From the NCBI GenBank assembly GCA_025765615.1, contig JAIVFJ010000025.1, positions 124,001-188,000 of the forward strand: DNA of 64,000 nucleotides, given 5' to 3'. Positions 34,689-44,639 of the stretch are shown one piece after another; positions within the stretch are counted from its first letter, which is position 1; every line of letters starts with the position of its first letter. Both the position numbers and the translations under genes were made by a program. The notes beneath the pieces are model-generated. The model saw nothing but the letters and a program-made list of their open reading frames with translations, ran no database searches and was not told the DNA's origin. Source of the DNA: Zopfochytrium polystomum (lineage: Eukaryota > Chytridiomycota > Chytridiomycetes > Chytridiales > Chytridiaceae).

Positions 34689-34996
34689 TGTCAGGAACAT
34701 GGCAGGACAGGACAAGGCAGACAAGGGACTGAGAGGAGTGATGATTGTATTGGAAACAATAATTCACTTGAGGGATGGGACAGGTCCCCCATCCCCCTTT
34801 TATACCTTTTGAGAGTCTTCCTTGTCAAGACTCAAAGAAAGTTCCAGAAAGAGCAATTAGTAATACAATGATACCAATGATACCAATGACAACAAGACAA
34901 GTCAGGAAAGCAAAGAATGTTCCAGAAGGTTCCAGAAGGTTCCATGAAGGAATGTTCAAGAAGGTTCCAGAGGTTTCCAGAGGGTGATTCATAACA
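34689..34996 (-). repeat. LTR 1 of the array (3' LTR of unit 1)
   Basis: 308 bp with TG...CA ends when read on the minus strand. It is preceded by the Pol stop and polypurine tract of unit 1. Confidence 0.93.
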
Positions 34997-36592
34997 TCAT
35001 CTCCCCCTTTTAGGCCTCTTCTGCAACTTGGTGGGGTACCTGGTCTTGAACTCGAGCAGAAGGTCTTGGCAGTGAGTGAGGTTTGACTCAGGTTCCCAGG
35101 TGTTGTCAGCATCTGAGTAACCTTTCCACTTAACAAGGAACTTGAGTGTCCTTCCAAACCACTTAGCATCCAAGATTTGTTCAACCTCAAATTCCTCTTC
35201 ACCTTCCACCTCAACTGGAGGAGGAGGAGGAACAACTCTGCCTGGAATGGAGTTGGCCACAAACTTCTCCAAAAGGCTGACATGGAAAACTGGGTGGATC
35301 TTCATGGATGCAGGGAGATCCAGCTTGAAGGTGACTGGATTGATTTGCTCCAAGATCTTGAAAGGTCCCAACTTGAGGTTGTCTGGCTTGGGACTTGGTC
35401 TTTTGGTCTGCAAGTTCTTCCTCATGCCCGGCCAGTAAAAGTCTCTGGAAACAAGCTCATATGTCTTGTGCTCTCCTGGGTGTCCAGCTGTTGCTGCATC
35501 ATGCCTTGTCTTGAGCATCTCAAGTTTTTCCTCTTCTTGGCTGATTTGAATCTTGTGAGGCTTGGGGTCCTTGGAAATAGCATATGCCCACACACTGTCA
35601 GGAAGCAGTGAAAGGTGTGTCTTGGATGGTGGGGTGAAACCATCTCCCCCTTCAGGTGCAAGGTCTGTCCTTCTGTGCTCATCAGCAGTGGGGCTTGAAT
35701 TGTTGACTGGGAACTGTGATTCTTGAATCTTTGACTGAGGGTTCTGTTCTTGGCAAAGACTGTGAGCTGTGGAGCTTGAATCTTGAATTTGGACTGTGAA
35801 CTGTGGTACTTGAATCTTTGACTGTGGGTTCTGTGAACTACAGACTTGGCCATGACTGTGAGCTCTATGAGCTGTCCTGGAATCTTGACTATGAACTGTG
35901 AACTGTGAAACTTGAATCTTGGCTGGGATCTGTGAGCTGCAGGCTGATACTGGAGCTGTCATTTGTCGTTGACCTTGGATACTAGGCTGAGAACCTTGAA
36001 TCAGGGACTTGAGAGCATGAGACTTGGAGGCTTGACTTGAGTTTTGGGTGACTGTTCCAATTGGTGGAGGTTGGACTTGACCAGTGACCCAATCAATGGC
36101 AGGGTTCTGGGCTTGCAGCCATGGTAATCCCAGGATGACAGAGAATGTGGGTGAGCCAAGATCCAATACTTCCAGGTTGACCATGGATGGTGGAAAGTCT
36201 TGGATGTGGAGGTTTAGCTTGGTTTCATGGCTGATTTCCTTGAACAGAGCATGATTGGCAAAGTGGACCTTGAGGGGTGTGGATTTCTTGATGGTGGGAA
36301 TGGCACAAGACTTGGCAAGGGTGGCATCAATGATGTTGCAGGATGATCCAGAGTTGATAAGGGCCTTGGTTGTGATGGTTGACTTGGGTGAGAGTTGAAT
36401 CTTGACATCCATGGTGAGTTGGTGGGGCTTGGAATCTGAGATGTTTGTGGTGCTGGTGGTGGTGATGAAACAGGGGCAGCTTGGAGGAGGGTCCAGGGAA
36501 TTGCCCCTCAGTGAGCCTGGACCTGGGAGTTTGGGTGCTTCTTCCTTGGGCAGTCCTTGACAGCGTGTTCCTTGGAGCCACAGTAGAAACAC
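34997..36592 (-). CDS. Pol remnant of unit 1: protease, integrase ends, chromodomain
   Basis: This is the longest Pol frame of the three units, about 530 codons, entered from gag by a minus-one shift. It has an aspartic protease region (ALINSGSS, then VILGLPWL), a repetitive Gln/Ser linker with SKIQ and SQF units, an integrase zinc-finger part ([30 protein letters not shown]), the GPF-type C-terminal domain ([32 protein letters not shown]), and a chromodomain (FLVKWKGYSDADNTWEPE). Chromodomains steer chromoviral integration to marked chromatin. The protease motif is ASN-Ser-Gly instead of Asp-Ser-Gly, which should inactivate it; units 2 and 3 keep Asp. The stop codon abuts the LTR. Confidence 0.85.
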   Translation of the reverse strand: MFLLWLQGTRCQGLPKEEAPKLPGPGSLRGNSLDPPPSCPCFITTTSTTNISDSKPHQLTMDVKIQLSPKSTITTKALINSGSSCNIIDATLAKSCAIPTIKKSTPLKVHFANHALFKEISHETKLNLHIQDFPPSMVNLEVLDLGSPTFSVILGLPWLQAQNPAIDWVTGQVQPPPIGTVTQNSSQASKSHALKSLIQGSQPSIQGQRQMTAPVSACSSQIPAKIQVSQFTVHSQDSRTAHRAHSHGQVCSSQNPQSKIQVPQFTVQIQDSSSTAHSLCQEQNPQSKIQESQFPVNNSSPTADEHRRTDLAPEGGDGFTPPSKTHLSLLPDSVWAYAISKDPKPHKIQISQEEEKLEMLKTRHDAATAGHPGEHKTYELVSRDFYWPGMRKNLQTKRPSPKPDNLKLGPFKILEQINPVTFKLDLPASMKIHPVFHVSLLEKFVANSIPGRVVPPPPPVEVEGEEEFEVEQILDAKWFGRTLKFLVKWKGYSDADNTWEPESNLTHCQDLLLEFKTRYPTKLQKRPKRGR

Positions 36593-37432
36593 AGTCCCTG
36601 CTGGGCCCTCCTTGTTTTCTCCTCTTGGCTCAGAGGACCCTTAGGAAGTGTCTCAACTGCATCCACTTGCATGGGTTCAGGAACTGTAAGAGCTTGAGGG
36701 ACTGGGGTAGGTCTTGATGTAGTTCCTACTTGTCTTTGCTTCAGCCTCTTGGAGTAGAGTCTGGTGTCAATCTTGATGGCAAGGAGAATGTACTCTTCCA
36801 AGGTCTCAGGGATGTGCAGAGACTGGGAGAGCATGTCTTGGATAGACTCATGGAGACCATCATGGTAACAGCTCCATCAGAGCTGCATCATTGTATCCAG
36901 AGTCTCTGGCTAGTTGCTTGAATTGGTTGGTGTAGGCCACACAAGATTGCTTTCCTTGCTTGATATGCTTGAGCTTGGATCTTGCTGTCCAAGATGCGTA
37001 GGGGTCACCAAAGGTAGCTTCCAGCCCCTCCCAGAGCTCTTGCAGGGTGGTGGGTGTGCTTGGGAGAGATCTGTACCATGATTGAGCTTGACCAGACAGG
37101 AGGGTGCTTGTGAAAAGAACCTTGACTTGCTCACTGGGAAATCTTGAAGGTTGGAGAAGGATGACATTCTCCACAGTGGCCATAAAGTTCCTGAGGTCTT
37201 TGGCCAGCCCAGTGAACTTGTCAGGGCTGGGAACCTTGGGCTCTCTTGCTTGGTTGGCTTGAGGCAGGGGAAGAGCTTGATGTTCTTGTTGGTGAAGTTG
37301 TTGTTGAAGCTGGTGCTGCTGGTGAAGGACTTGTTCTTGAAGTTGGTGTGTCTGTCTTGAAAGGGCTTGTAATTGGTCCATCAAGGCTTGGAAGGCAGTT
37401 GCATCAGGGAAGGTGTTGTTTGGGTCAGACAT
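36508..37432 (-). pseudogene. Gag of unit 1, frameshifted
   Basis: It has the same start (MSDPNNTFPDATAFQALMDQ) and body as the intact gag of unit 2. An extra A near 36,868 shifts the frame after NDAALMEL. The remainder, including the CCHC knuckle CFYCGSKEHAVKDC, continues in another frame to the stop at 36,508. Confidence 0.85.
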
Positions 37433-37472
37433 GATGGCAGAGAGTAGTAGGAGAGGGTGAAGTGAATTATGA

Positions 37473-37781
37473 TGTCAGGAACATGGCAGGACAGGACAAG
37501 GCAGACAAGGGACTGAGAGGAGTGATGATTGTATTGGAAACAATAATTCACTTGAGGGATGGGACAGGTCCCCCATCCCCCTTTTATACCTTTTGAGAGT
37601 CTTCCTTGTCAAGACTCAAAGAAAGTTCCAGAAAGAGCAATTAGTAATACAATGATACCAATGATACCAATGACAACAAGACAAGTCAGGAAAGCAAAGA
37701 ATGTTACCAGAAGGTTCCAGAAGGTTCCATGAAGGAATGTTCTAGAAGGTTCCAGAGGTTTCCAGAGGGTGATTCATAACA
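37473..37781 (-). repeat. LTR 2 of the array
   Basis: 309 bp, shared as the 5' LTR of unit 1 and the 3' LTR of unit 2. It shows no target duplication at either edge. Confidence 0.93.
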
Positions 37782-39380
37782 TCATCTCCCCCTTTTAGGC
37801 CTCTTCTGCAACTTGGTGGGGTACCTGGTCTTGAGCTCGAGCAGAAGGTCTTGGCAGTGAGTGAGGTTTGACTCAGGTTCCCAGGTGTTGTCAGCATCTG
37901 AGTAACCTTTCCACTTAACAAGGAACTTGAGTGTCCTTCCAAACCACTTAGGCATCCAAGATTTGTTCAACCTCAAATTCCTCTTCACCTTCTACCTCAA
38001 CTGGAGGAGGAGGAGGAACAACTCTGCCTGGAATGGAAGTTGGCCACAAACTTCTCCAAAAGGCTGACATGGAAAACTGGGTGGAATCTTCATGGATGCA
38101 GGGAGATCCAGCTTGAAGGTGACTGGATTGATTTGCTCCAAGATCTTGAAAGGTCCCAACTTGAGGTTGTCTAGCTTGGGACTTGGTCTTTTGGTCTGCA
38201 AGTTCTTCCTCATGCCCGGCCAGTAAAAGTCTCTGGAAACAAGCTCATATGTCTTGTGCTCTCCTGGTGTCCAGCTGTTGCTGCATCATGCCTTGTCTTG
38301 AGTATCTCAAGTTTTTCCTCTTCTTGGCTGATTTGAATCTTGTGAGGCTTGGGGTCCTTGGAAATAGCATAGGCCCACACACTGTCAGGAAGCAGTGAAA
38401 GGTGTGTCTTGGATGGTGGGGTGAAACCATCTCCCCCTTCAGGTGCAAGGTCTGTCCTTCTGTGCTCATCAGCAGTGGGGCTTGAATTGTTGACTGGGAA
38501 CTGTGATTCTTGAATCTTTGACTGAGGGTTCTGTTCTTGGCAAAGACTGTGAGCTGTGGAGCTTGAATCTTGAATTTGGACTGTGAACTGTGGTACTTGA
38601 ATCTTTGACTGTGGGTTCTGTGAACTACAGACTTGGCCATGACTGTGAGCTCTATGAGCTGTCCTGGAATCTTGACTATGAGCTGTGAACTGTGAAAATT
38701 GAATCTTGGCTGGGATCTGTGAGCTGCAGGCTGATACTGGAGCTGTCATTTGTCGTTGACCTTGGATACTAGGCTGAGAACCTTGAATCAGGGACTTGAG
38801 AGCATGAGACTTGGAGGCTTGACTTGAGTTTTGGGTGACTGTTCCAATTGGTGGAGGTTGGACTTGACCAGTGACCCAATCAATGGCAGGGTTCTGGGCT
38901 TGCAGCCATGGTAATCCCAGGATGACAGAGAATGTGGGTGAGCCAAGATCCAATACTTCCAGGTTGACCATGGATGGTGGAAAGTCTTGGATGTGGAGGT
39001 TTAGCTTGGTTTCATGGCTGATTTCCTTGAACAGAGCATGATTGGCAAAGTGGACCTTGAGGGGTGTGGATTTCTTGATGGTGGGAATGGCACAAGACTT
39101 GGCAAGGGTGGCATCAATGATGTTGCAGGATGATCCAGAGTCGATAAGGGCCTTGGTTGTGATGGTTGACTTGGGTGAGAGTTGAATCTTGACATCCATG
39201 GTGAGTTGGTGGGGACTTGGAATCTGAGGTGTTTGTGGTGCTGGTGGTGGTGATGAAACAGGGGCAGCTTGGAGGAGGGTCCAGGGAATTGCCCCTCAGT
39301 GAGCCTGGACCTGGGAGTTTGGGTGCTTCTTCCTTGGGCAGTCCTTGACAGCGTGTTCCTTGGAGCCACAGTAGAAACAC
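37782..39380 (-). pseudogene. Pol remnant of unit 2, frameshifted
   Basis: The same domains as unit 1 are present, with the protease motif intact (ALIDSGSS), but the frame is broken several times by single-base differences: near 39,212 (before the protease), near 38,268 (in the integrase zinc finger), near 38,083 (C-terminal domain) and near 37,952 (before the chromodomain). Confidence 0.82.
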
Positions 39381-40219
39381 AGTCCCTGCTGGGCCCTCCT
39401 TGTTTTCTCCTCTTGGCTCAGAGGACCCTTAGGAAGTGTCTCAACTGCATCCACTTGCATGGGTTCAGGAGCTGTAAGAGCTTGAGGGACTGAGGTAGGT
39501 CTTGATGTAGTTCCTACTTGTCTTTGCTTCAACCTCTTGGAGTGGAGTCTGTTGTCAATCTTGATGGCAAGGAGAATGTACTCTTCCAAGGTCTCAGGGA
39601 TGTGCAGAGACTGGGAGAGCATGTCTTGGATAGACTCATGGAGACCATCATGGTACAGCTCCATCAGAGCTGCATCATTGTATCCAGAGTCTCTGGCTAG
39701 TTGCTTGAATTGGTTGGTGTAGGCAACACAAGATTGCTTTCCTTGCTTGATATGCTTGAGCTTGGATCTTGCTGTCCAAGATGTGTAGGGGTCACCAAAG
39801 GTAGCTTCCAGCCCCTCCCAGAGCTCTTGCAGGGTGGTGGGTGTGCTTGGGAGAGATCTGTACCATGATTGAGCTTGACCAGACAGGAGGGTGCTTGTGA
39901 AAAGAACCTTGACTTGCTCACTGGGAAATCTTGAAGGTTGGAGAAGGATGACATTCTCCACAGTGGCCATAAAGTTCCTAAGGTCTTTGGCCAGCCCAGT
40001 GAACTTGTCAGGGCTGGGAACCTTGGGCTCTCTTGCTTGGTTGGCTTGAGGCAGGGGAAGAGCTTGATGTTCTTGTTGGTGAAGTTGTTGTTGAAGCTGG
40101 TGCTGCTGGTGAAGGACTTGTTCTTGAAGTTGGTGTGTCTGTCTTGAAAGGGCTTGTAATTGGTCCATCAAGGCTTGGAAGGCAGTTGCATCAGGGAAGG
40201 TGTTGTTTGGGTCAGACAT
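39296..40219 (-). CDS. Gag polyprotein of unit 2 (intact)
   Basis: The frame is complete at 307 residues. A Gln/His-rich coiled N-terminus (residues 15-55) precedes the retrotransposon Gag core (DKFTGLAKDLRNFMATVENV, AQSWYRSLP, LWEGLEATFGDPY, YTNQFKQLARDSGYNDAALM). The C-terminus has one CCHC zinc knuckle, CFYCGSKEHAVKDC. It should form the virus-like particle and package element RNA, and it is the only uninterrupted gag of the three units. A slippery CCCAAAC lies near its end. Confidence 0.9.
   Translation of the reverse strand: MSDPNNTFPDATAFQALMDQLQALSRQTHQLQEQVLHQQHQLQQQLHQQEHQALPLPQANQAREPKVPSPDKFTGLAKDLRNFMATVENVILLQPSRFPSEQVKVLFTSTLLSGQAQSWYRSLPSTPTTLQELWEGLEATFGDPYTSWTARSKLKHIKQGKQSCVAYTNQFKQLARDSGYNDAALMELYHDGLHESIQDMLSQSLHIPETLEEYILLAIKIDNRLHSKRLKQRQVGTTSRPTSVPQALTAPEPMQVDAVETLPKGPLSQEEKTRRAQQGLCFYCGSKEHAVKDCPRKKHPNSQVQAH
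39317..39323 (-). promoter_or_regulatory. Minus-one frameshift site CCCAAAC at the gag-pol junction
   Basis: In the gag frame the codons read CAC CCA AAC, so the heptamer C CCA AAC fits the X XXY YYZ rule. It sits seven codons before the gag stop. Slipping back one base joins KKHP to KLPGPGSLRGN, the frame that runs into the protease. The same heptamer is present in unit 1 (36,529-36,535) and unit 3 (42,109-42,115). Confidence 0.75.
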
Positions 40220-40259
40220 GATGGCAGAGAGTAGTAGGAGAGGGTGAAGTGAATTATGA

Positions 40260-40571
40260 TGTCAGGAACATGGCAGGACAGGGCAAGGCAGACAAGGAAC
40301 TGAGAGGAGTGATGATTGTATTGGAAACAATAATTCACTTGAGGGATGGGACAGGTCCCCCTATCCCCCTTTTATACCTTTTGAGAGTCTTTCCTTGTCA
40401 ATACTCAAAGAAAGTTCCAGAAAGAGCAATTAGTAATGCAATGATACCAGTGATACCAATGACAACAAGACAAGTCAGGAAAGCAAAGATAGGTACCAGA
40501 AGGTTCCACAAGGTTCCATGAAGGAATGCTTCTAGAAGGTTCCAGAGGTTTCCAGAGGGTGATTCATAACA
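40260..40571 (-). repeat. LTR 3 of the array
   Basis: 312 bp, shared as the 5' LTR of unit 2 and the 3' LTR of unit 3. It is slightly more diverged than the others (for example near 40,490-40,535). Confidence 0.92.
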
Positions 40572-42172
40572 TCATCTCCCCCTTTTAGGCCTCTTCTGCA
40601 ACTTGGTGGGGTACCTGGTCTTGAACTCGAGCAGAAGGTCTTGGCAGTGAGTGAGGTTTGACTCAGGTTCCCAGGTGTTGTCAGCATCTGAGTAACCTTT
40701 CCACTTAACAAGGAACTTGAGTGTCCTTCCAAACCACTTAGCATCCAAGATTTGTTCAACCTCAAATTCCTCTTCACCTTCTACCTCAACTGGAGGAGGA
40801 GGAGGAACAACTCTGCCTGGAATGGAAGTTGGCCACAAACTTCTCCAAAAGGCTGACATGGAAAACTGGGTGGAATCTTCATGGATGCAGGGAGATCCAG
40901 CTTGAAGGTGACTGGATTGATTTGCTCCAAGATCTTGAAAGGTCCCAACTTGTGGTTGTCTAGCTTGGGACTTGGTCTTTTGGTCTGCAAGTTCTTCCTC
41001 ATGCCCGGCCAGTAAAAGTCTCTGGAAACAAGCTCATATGTCTTGTGCTCTCCTGGTGTCCAGCTGTTGCTGCATCATGCCTTGTCTTGAGTATCTCAAG
41101 TTTTTCCTCTTCTTGGCTGATTTGAATCTTGTGAGGCTTGGGGTCCTTGGAAATAGCATAGGCCCACACACTGTCAGAAAGCAGTGAAAGGTGTGTCTTG
41201 GATGGTGGGGTGAAAGCCATCTCCCCCTTCAGGTGCAAGGTCTGTCCTTCTGTGCTCATCAGCAGTGGGGCTTGAATTGTTGACTGGGAACTGTGATTCT
41301 TGAATCTTTGACTGAGGGTTCTGTTCTTGGCAAAGACTGTGAGCTGTGGAGCTTGAATCTTGAATTTGGACTGTGAACTGTGGTACTTGAATCTTTGACT
41401 GTGGGTTCTGTGAACTACAGACTTGGCCATGACTGTGAGCTCTATGAGCTGTCCTGGAATCTTGACTATGAGCTGTGAACTGTGAAACTTGAATCTTGGC
41501 TGGGATCTGTGAGCTGCAGGCTGATACTGGAGCTGTCATTTGTCGTTGACCTTGGATACTAGGCTGAGAACCTTGAATCAGGGACTTGAGAGCATGAGAC
41601 TTGGAGGCTTGACTTGAGTTTTGGGTGACTGTTCCAATTGGTGGAGGTTGGACTTGACCAGTGACCCAATCAATGGCAGGGTTCTGGGCTTGCAGCCATG
41701 GTAATCCCAGGATGACAGAGAATGTGGGTGAGCCAAGATCCAATACTTCCAGGTTGACCATGTGGATGGTGGAAAGTCTTGGATGTGGAGGTTTAGCTTG
41801 GTTTCATGGCTGATTTCCTTGAACAGAGCATGATTGGCAAAGTGGACCTTGAGGGGTGTGGATTTCTTGATGGTGGGAATGGCACAAGACTTGGCAAGGG
41901 TGGCATCAATGATGTTGCAGGATGATCCAGAGTCGATAAGGGCCTTGGTTGTGATGGTTGACTTGGGTGAGAGTTGAATCCTTGACATCCATGGTGAGTT
42001 GGTGGGACTTGGAATCTGAGGTGTTTGTGGTGCTGGTGGTGGTGATGAAACAGGGGCAGCTTGGAGGAGGGTCCAGGGAATTGCCCCTCAGTGAGCCTGG
42101 ACCTGGGAGTTTGGGTGCTTCTTCCTTGGGCAGTCCTTGACAGCGTGTTCCTTGGAGCCACAGTAGAAACAC
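40572..42172 (-). pseudogene. Pol remnant of unit 3, frameshifted
   Basis: It has the same domain order as unit 1, with the protease motif ALIDSGSS. Frame breaks occur near 41,980 (before the protease), near 41,762 (an inserted base pair within the protease region), near 41,217, and in the integrase part near 41,058. Read through the breaks, it lacks the same catalytic domains as units 1 and 2. Confidence 0.82.
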
Positions 42173-43013
42173 AGTCCCTGCTGGGCCCTCCTTGTTTTCT
42201 CCTCTTGGCTCAGAGGACCCTTAGGAAGTGTCTCAACTGCATCCACTTGCATGGGTTCAGGAACTGTAAGAGCTTGAGGGACTGAGGGTAGGTCTTGATG
42301 TAGTTCCTACTTGTCTTTGCTTCAGCCTCTTGGAGTAGGAGTCTGTTGTCAATCTTGATGGCAAGGAGAATGTACTCTTCCAAGGTCTCAGGGATGTGCA
42401 GAGACTGGGAGAGCATGTCTTGGATAGACTCATGGAGACCATCATGGTACAGCTCCATCAGAGCTGCATCATTGTATCCAGAGTCTCTGGCTAGTTGCTT
42501 GAATTGGTTGGTGTAGGCCACACAAGATTGCTTTCCTTGCCTGATATGCTTGAGCTTGGATCTTGCTGTCCAAGATGCGTAGGGGTCACCAAAGGTAGCT
42601 TCCAGCCCCTCCCAGAGCTCTTGCAGGGTGGTGGGTGTGCTTGGGAGAGATCTGTACCATGATTGAGCTTGACCAGACAGGAGGGTGCTTGTGAAAAGAA
42701 CCTTGACTTGCTCACTGGGAAATCTTGAAGGTTGGAGAAGGATGACATTCTCCACAGTGGCCATAAAGTTCCTAAGGTCTTTGGCCAGCCCAGTGAACTT
42801 GTCAGGGCTGGGAACCTTGGGCTCTCTTGCTTGGTTGGCTTGGGGCAGGGGAAGAGCTTGATGTTCTTGTTGGTGAAGTTGTTGTTGAAGCTGGTGCTGC
42901 TGGTGAAGGACTTGTTCTTGAAGTTGGTGTGTCTGTCTTGAAAGGGCTTGTAATTGGTCCATCAAGGCTTGGAAGGCAGTTGCATCAGGGAAGGTGTTGT
43001 TTGGGTCAGACAT
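42088..43013 (-). pseudogene. Gag of unit 3, frameshifted
   Basis: It is open for about 225 codons from MSDPNNTF, then broken by single-base insertions near 42,339 and 42,288, before the zinc knuckle. Confidence 0.83.
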
Positions 43014-43040
43014 GATGGCAGAGAGTAGTAGGAGAGGGTG

Positions 43041-43051
43041 AAGTGAATTAT
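43041..43051 (-). promoter_or_regulatory. Self-priming primer binding site of unit 3
   Basis: On the minus strand, two bases after the 5' LTR ends, the sequence ATAATTCACTT is the exact 11-nt complement of AAGTGAATTAT inside the LTR (43,125-43,135). The LTR copy lies about 35 nt downstream of TATAAAAGGGGG, where transcription should start. No TGG-type tRNA primer site is present. Units 1 and 2 have the same arrangement. This matches the Tf1/sushi self-priming mode in form. Confidence 0.75.
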
Positions 43052-43053
43052 GA

Positions 43054-43362
43054 TGTCAGGAACATGGCAGGACAGGACAAGGCAGACAAGGGAACTGAGA
43101 GGAGTGATGATTGTATTGGAAACAATAATTCACTTGAGGGATGGGACAGGTCCCCCATCCCCCTTTTATACCTTTTGAGAGTCTTCCTTGTCAAGACTCA
43201 AAGAAAGTTCCAGAAAGAGCAATTAGTAATACAATGATACCAATGATACCAATGACAACAAGACAAGTCAGGAAAGCAAAGAATGTTCCAGAAGGTTCCA
43301 GAAGGTTCCATGAAGGAATGTTCAAGAAGGTTCCAGAGGTTTCCAGAGGGTGATTCATAACA
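43054..43362 (-). repeat. LTR 4 of the array (5' LTR of unit 3)
   Basis: 309 bp. The promoter-like TATAAAAGGGGG is read on the minus strand near 43,170. The outer edge is followed by the target duplication ATTTC. Confidence 0.93.
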
Positions 43363-43367
43363 ATTTC

Positions 43368-43655
43368 GACTATCGGTTACTATGCTACACAACGCCCAAG
43401 GGGAGGGCAAGCTATTGCTGATGCAGACCCAGGTGCTGGCTTTGCACTGTTGACAAATACTCCAAGTATATAGTGGAACTGAAACCTGATGTAAAACAGT
43501 TTTCCTCCCCCTGTGCCAAGCAGATTGCCATATGACTGTACCATTCCTGCTTGCCTAGCAACTGTTATGCATACATATAATGATTATTTCTCAATTATTC
43601 CTAACAGAGTTTATTTCCTCTCTAAGCTGTGGAGGAGGACTACCCACAAACACAG
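43368..43655. repeat. Foldback-arm remainder, right of the array
   Basis: This continues the repeat interrupted by the array: AGGGCAAGC, CAGACCCAGGTGCTGGC, TGTTGACAAATACTCCAAGT and the later CTACCCACAAACACA match the right arm of the foldback element at 32,540-32,820, with more divergence. Confidence 0.75.
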
Positions 43656-44639
43656 TTTTTTCCTTCGACTCCCCCACTGGACTGCGTTGAGAGCCACTGC
43701 CCAAAAAAAAAAAAAAAAAAAAAGAAAAGAAAAGGAAAGAAATCCATCTTTTCTGTTCGGTCACATTAAGTTTTCAGAAGACGACTAACTGCTTTGGAAA
43801 TTTGGAATGACCTTTTTGACATTTCACTTGAAAAAAACTGTTAGGATTTGAAGTGACATGGAGACGGCTTGAAACACGGTTGGCTTCTTGGTTTCCCGTG
43901 TCAGTTACTTCTCGCCCCTTCTCTTCTTCTCTTCCTTCCTTTCATTTCCGTGACTAATAGTGTGCGCATCATTGAATAGTACCTCACTGGCAATAGATAT
44001 AAAAGAATTATTGTCTACCCAGCACACCCTTCACTCAGTTGCCTCCCTACCTACCTCCCTCCCGACCCAAAGAGAGACACCTCTTCAAAATTGTAAAAAT
44101 ACTCGATTCCAGCGAGATTTATTTCCTTCCGTTCTTTCTTATTCTTTTTTCCTTTGTTACATTTGCCTGCCGCCTGCTTCCTTTCAACTTTAGCCCAAGC
44201 CACGTTGAATAACAAGCGACACAAGGTTATACACAAAAAAAAACCCCCGTCCCAGCACGTACCCCTCAACCCCACACATCATTCTCGTTCAGGTGCGCGC
44301 TCTAGAGTAATTGGGAGAGGCGGGCAAGGTTGGGGGGGAAAAAACCGGGACTGTCTGCAGAGGGGGGATATAGAAGGGGGGGAACCGAGAAAGTCGGAGA
44401 CGGGAAAACAGGAAACGACGAACGGTCGATGAACTGTTGGGGTGGGGGGGGGAAGGGGGTGGGGGGGCGGGGCCGGCGCAAAAACGAGGAAGAATAACTG
44501 CAAGGCCCCGGAGCACACGGCCAATACAAATTTTTTTTTTTTCGTGCAAGGAGGAGGAGGAGGAGAATATAACGAGAACAAGGAGGGGAAAAAGAAGGCC
44601 AAGAAGGGAAGAAGAAGAAGAAGTAAGCGGTGGGGTGTT
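43656..44639. other. Intergenic, simple sequence
   Basis: Poly-A (43,704-43,722), T-rich stretches and G-rich stretches (44,440-44,470) are present. No gene is seen. The right part is the 3' flank of the transcription factor on the minus strand. Confidence 0.5.

Larger units (their letters stand above)
34689..43362 (-). mobile_element. Tandem array of three internally deleted chromodomain Ty3-type retrotransposons with four shared LTRs
   Basis: LTRs lie at 34,689-34,996, 37,473-37,781, 40,260-40,571 and 43,054-43,362, with internal regions of 2,476-2,482 bp between them. All units are on the minus strand. One 5-bp duplication, ATTTC, flanks the whole array (34,684-34,688 and 43,363-43,367); there is none between units. 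Each unit encodes Gag with a CCHC knuckle, an aspartic protease, a partial integrase zinc finger, the integrase C-terminal domain and a chromodomain, but no reverse transcriptase, RNase H or integrase catalytic core. It is therefore a non-autonomous family that must borrow these enzymes. Confidence 0.93.

Noticed and set aside
34997..43053. Hidden reverse transcriptase in another frame
   Set aside because: I looked for the YxDD box and RNase H or integrase D,D-35-E blocks on the minus strand between protease and chromodomain. The space is filled by the Gln/Ser linker and none is present.
34689..43362. CRISPR-like or satellite interpretation of the 2.8-kb periodicity
   Set aside because: The period is explained fully by LTRs, gag, protease, chromodomain and a target duplication.
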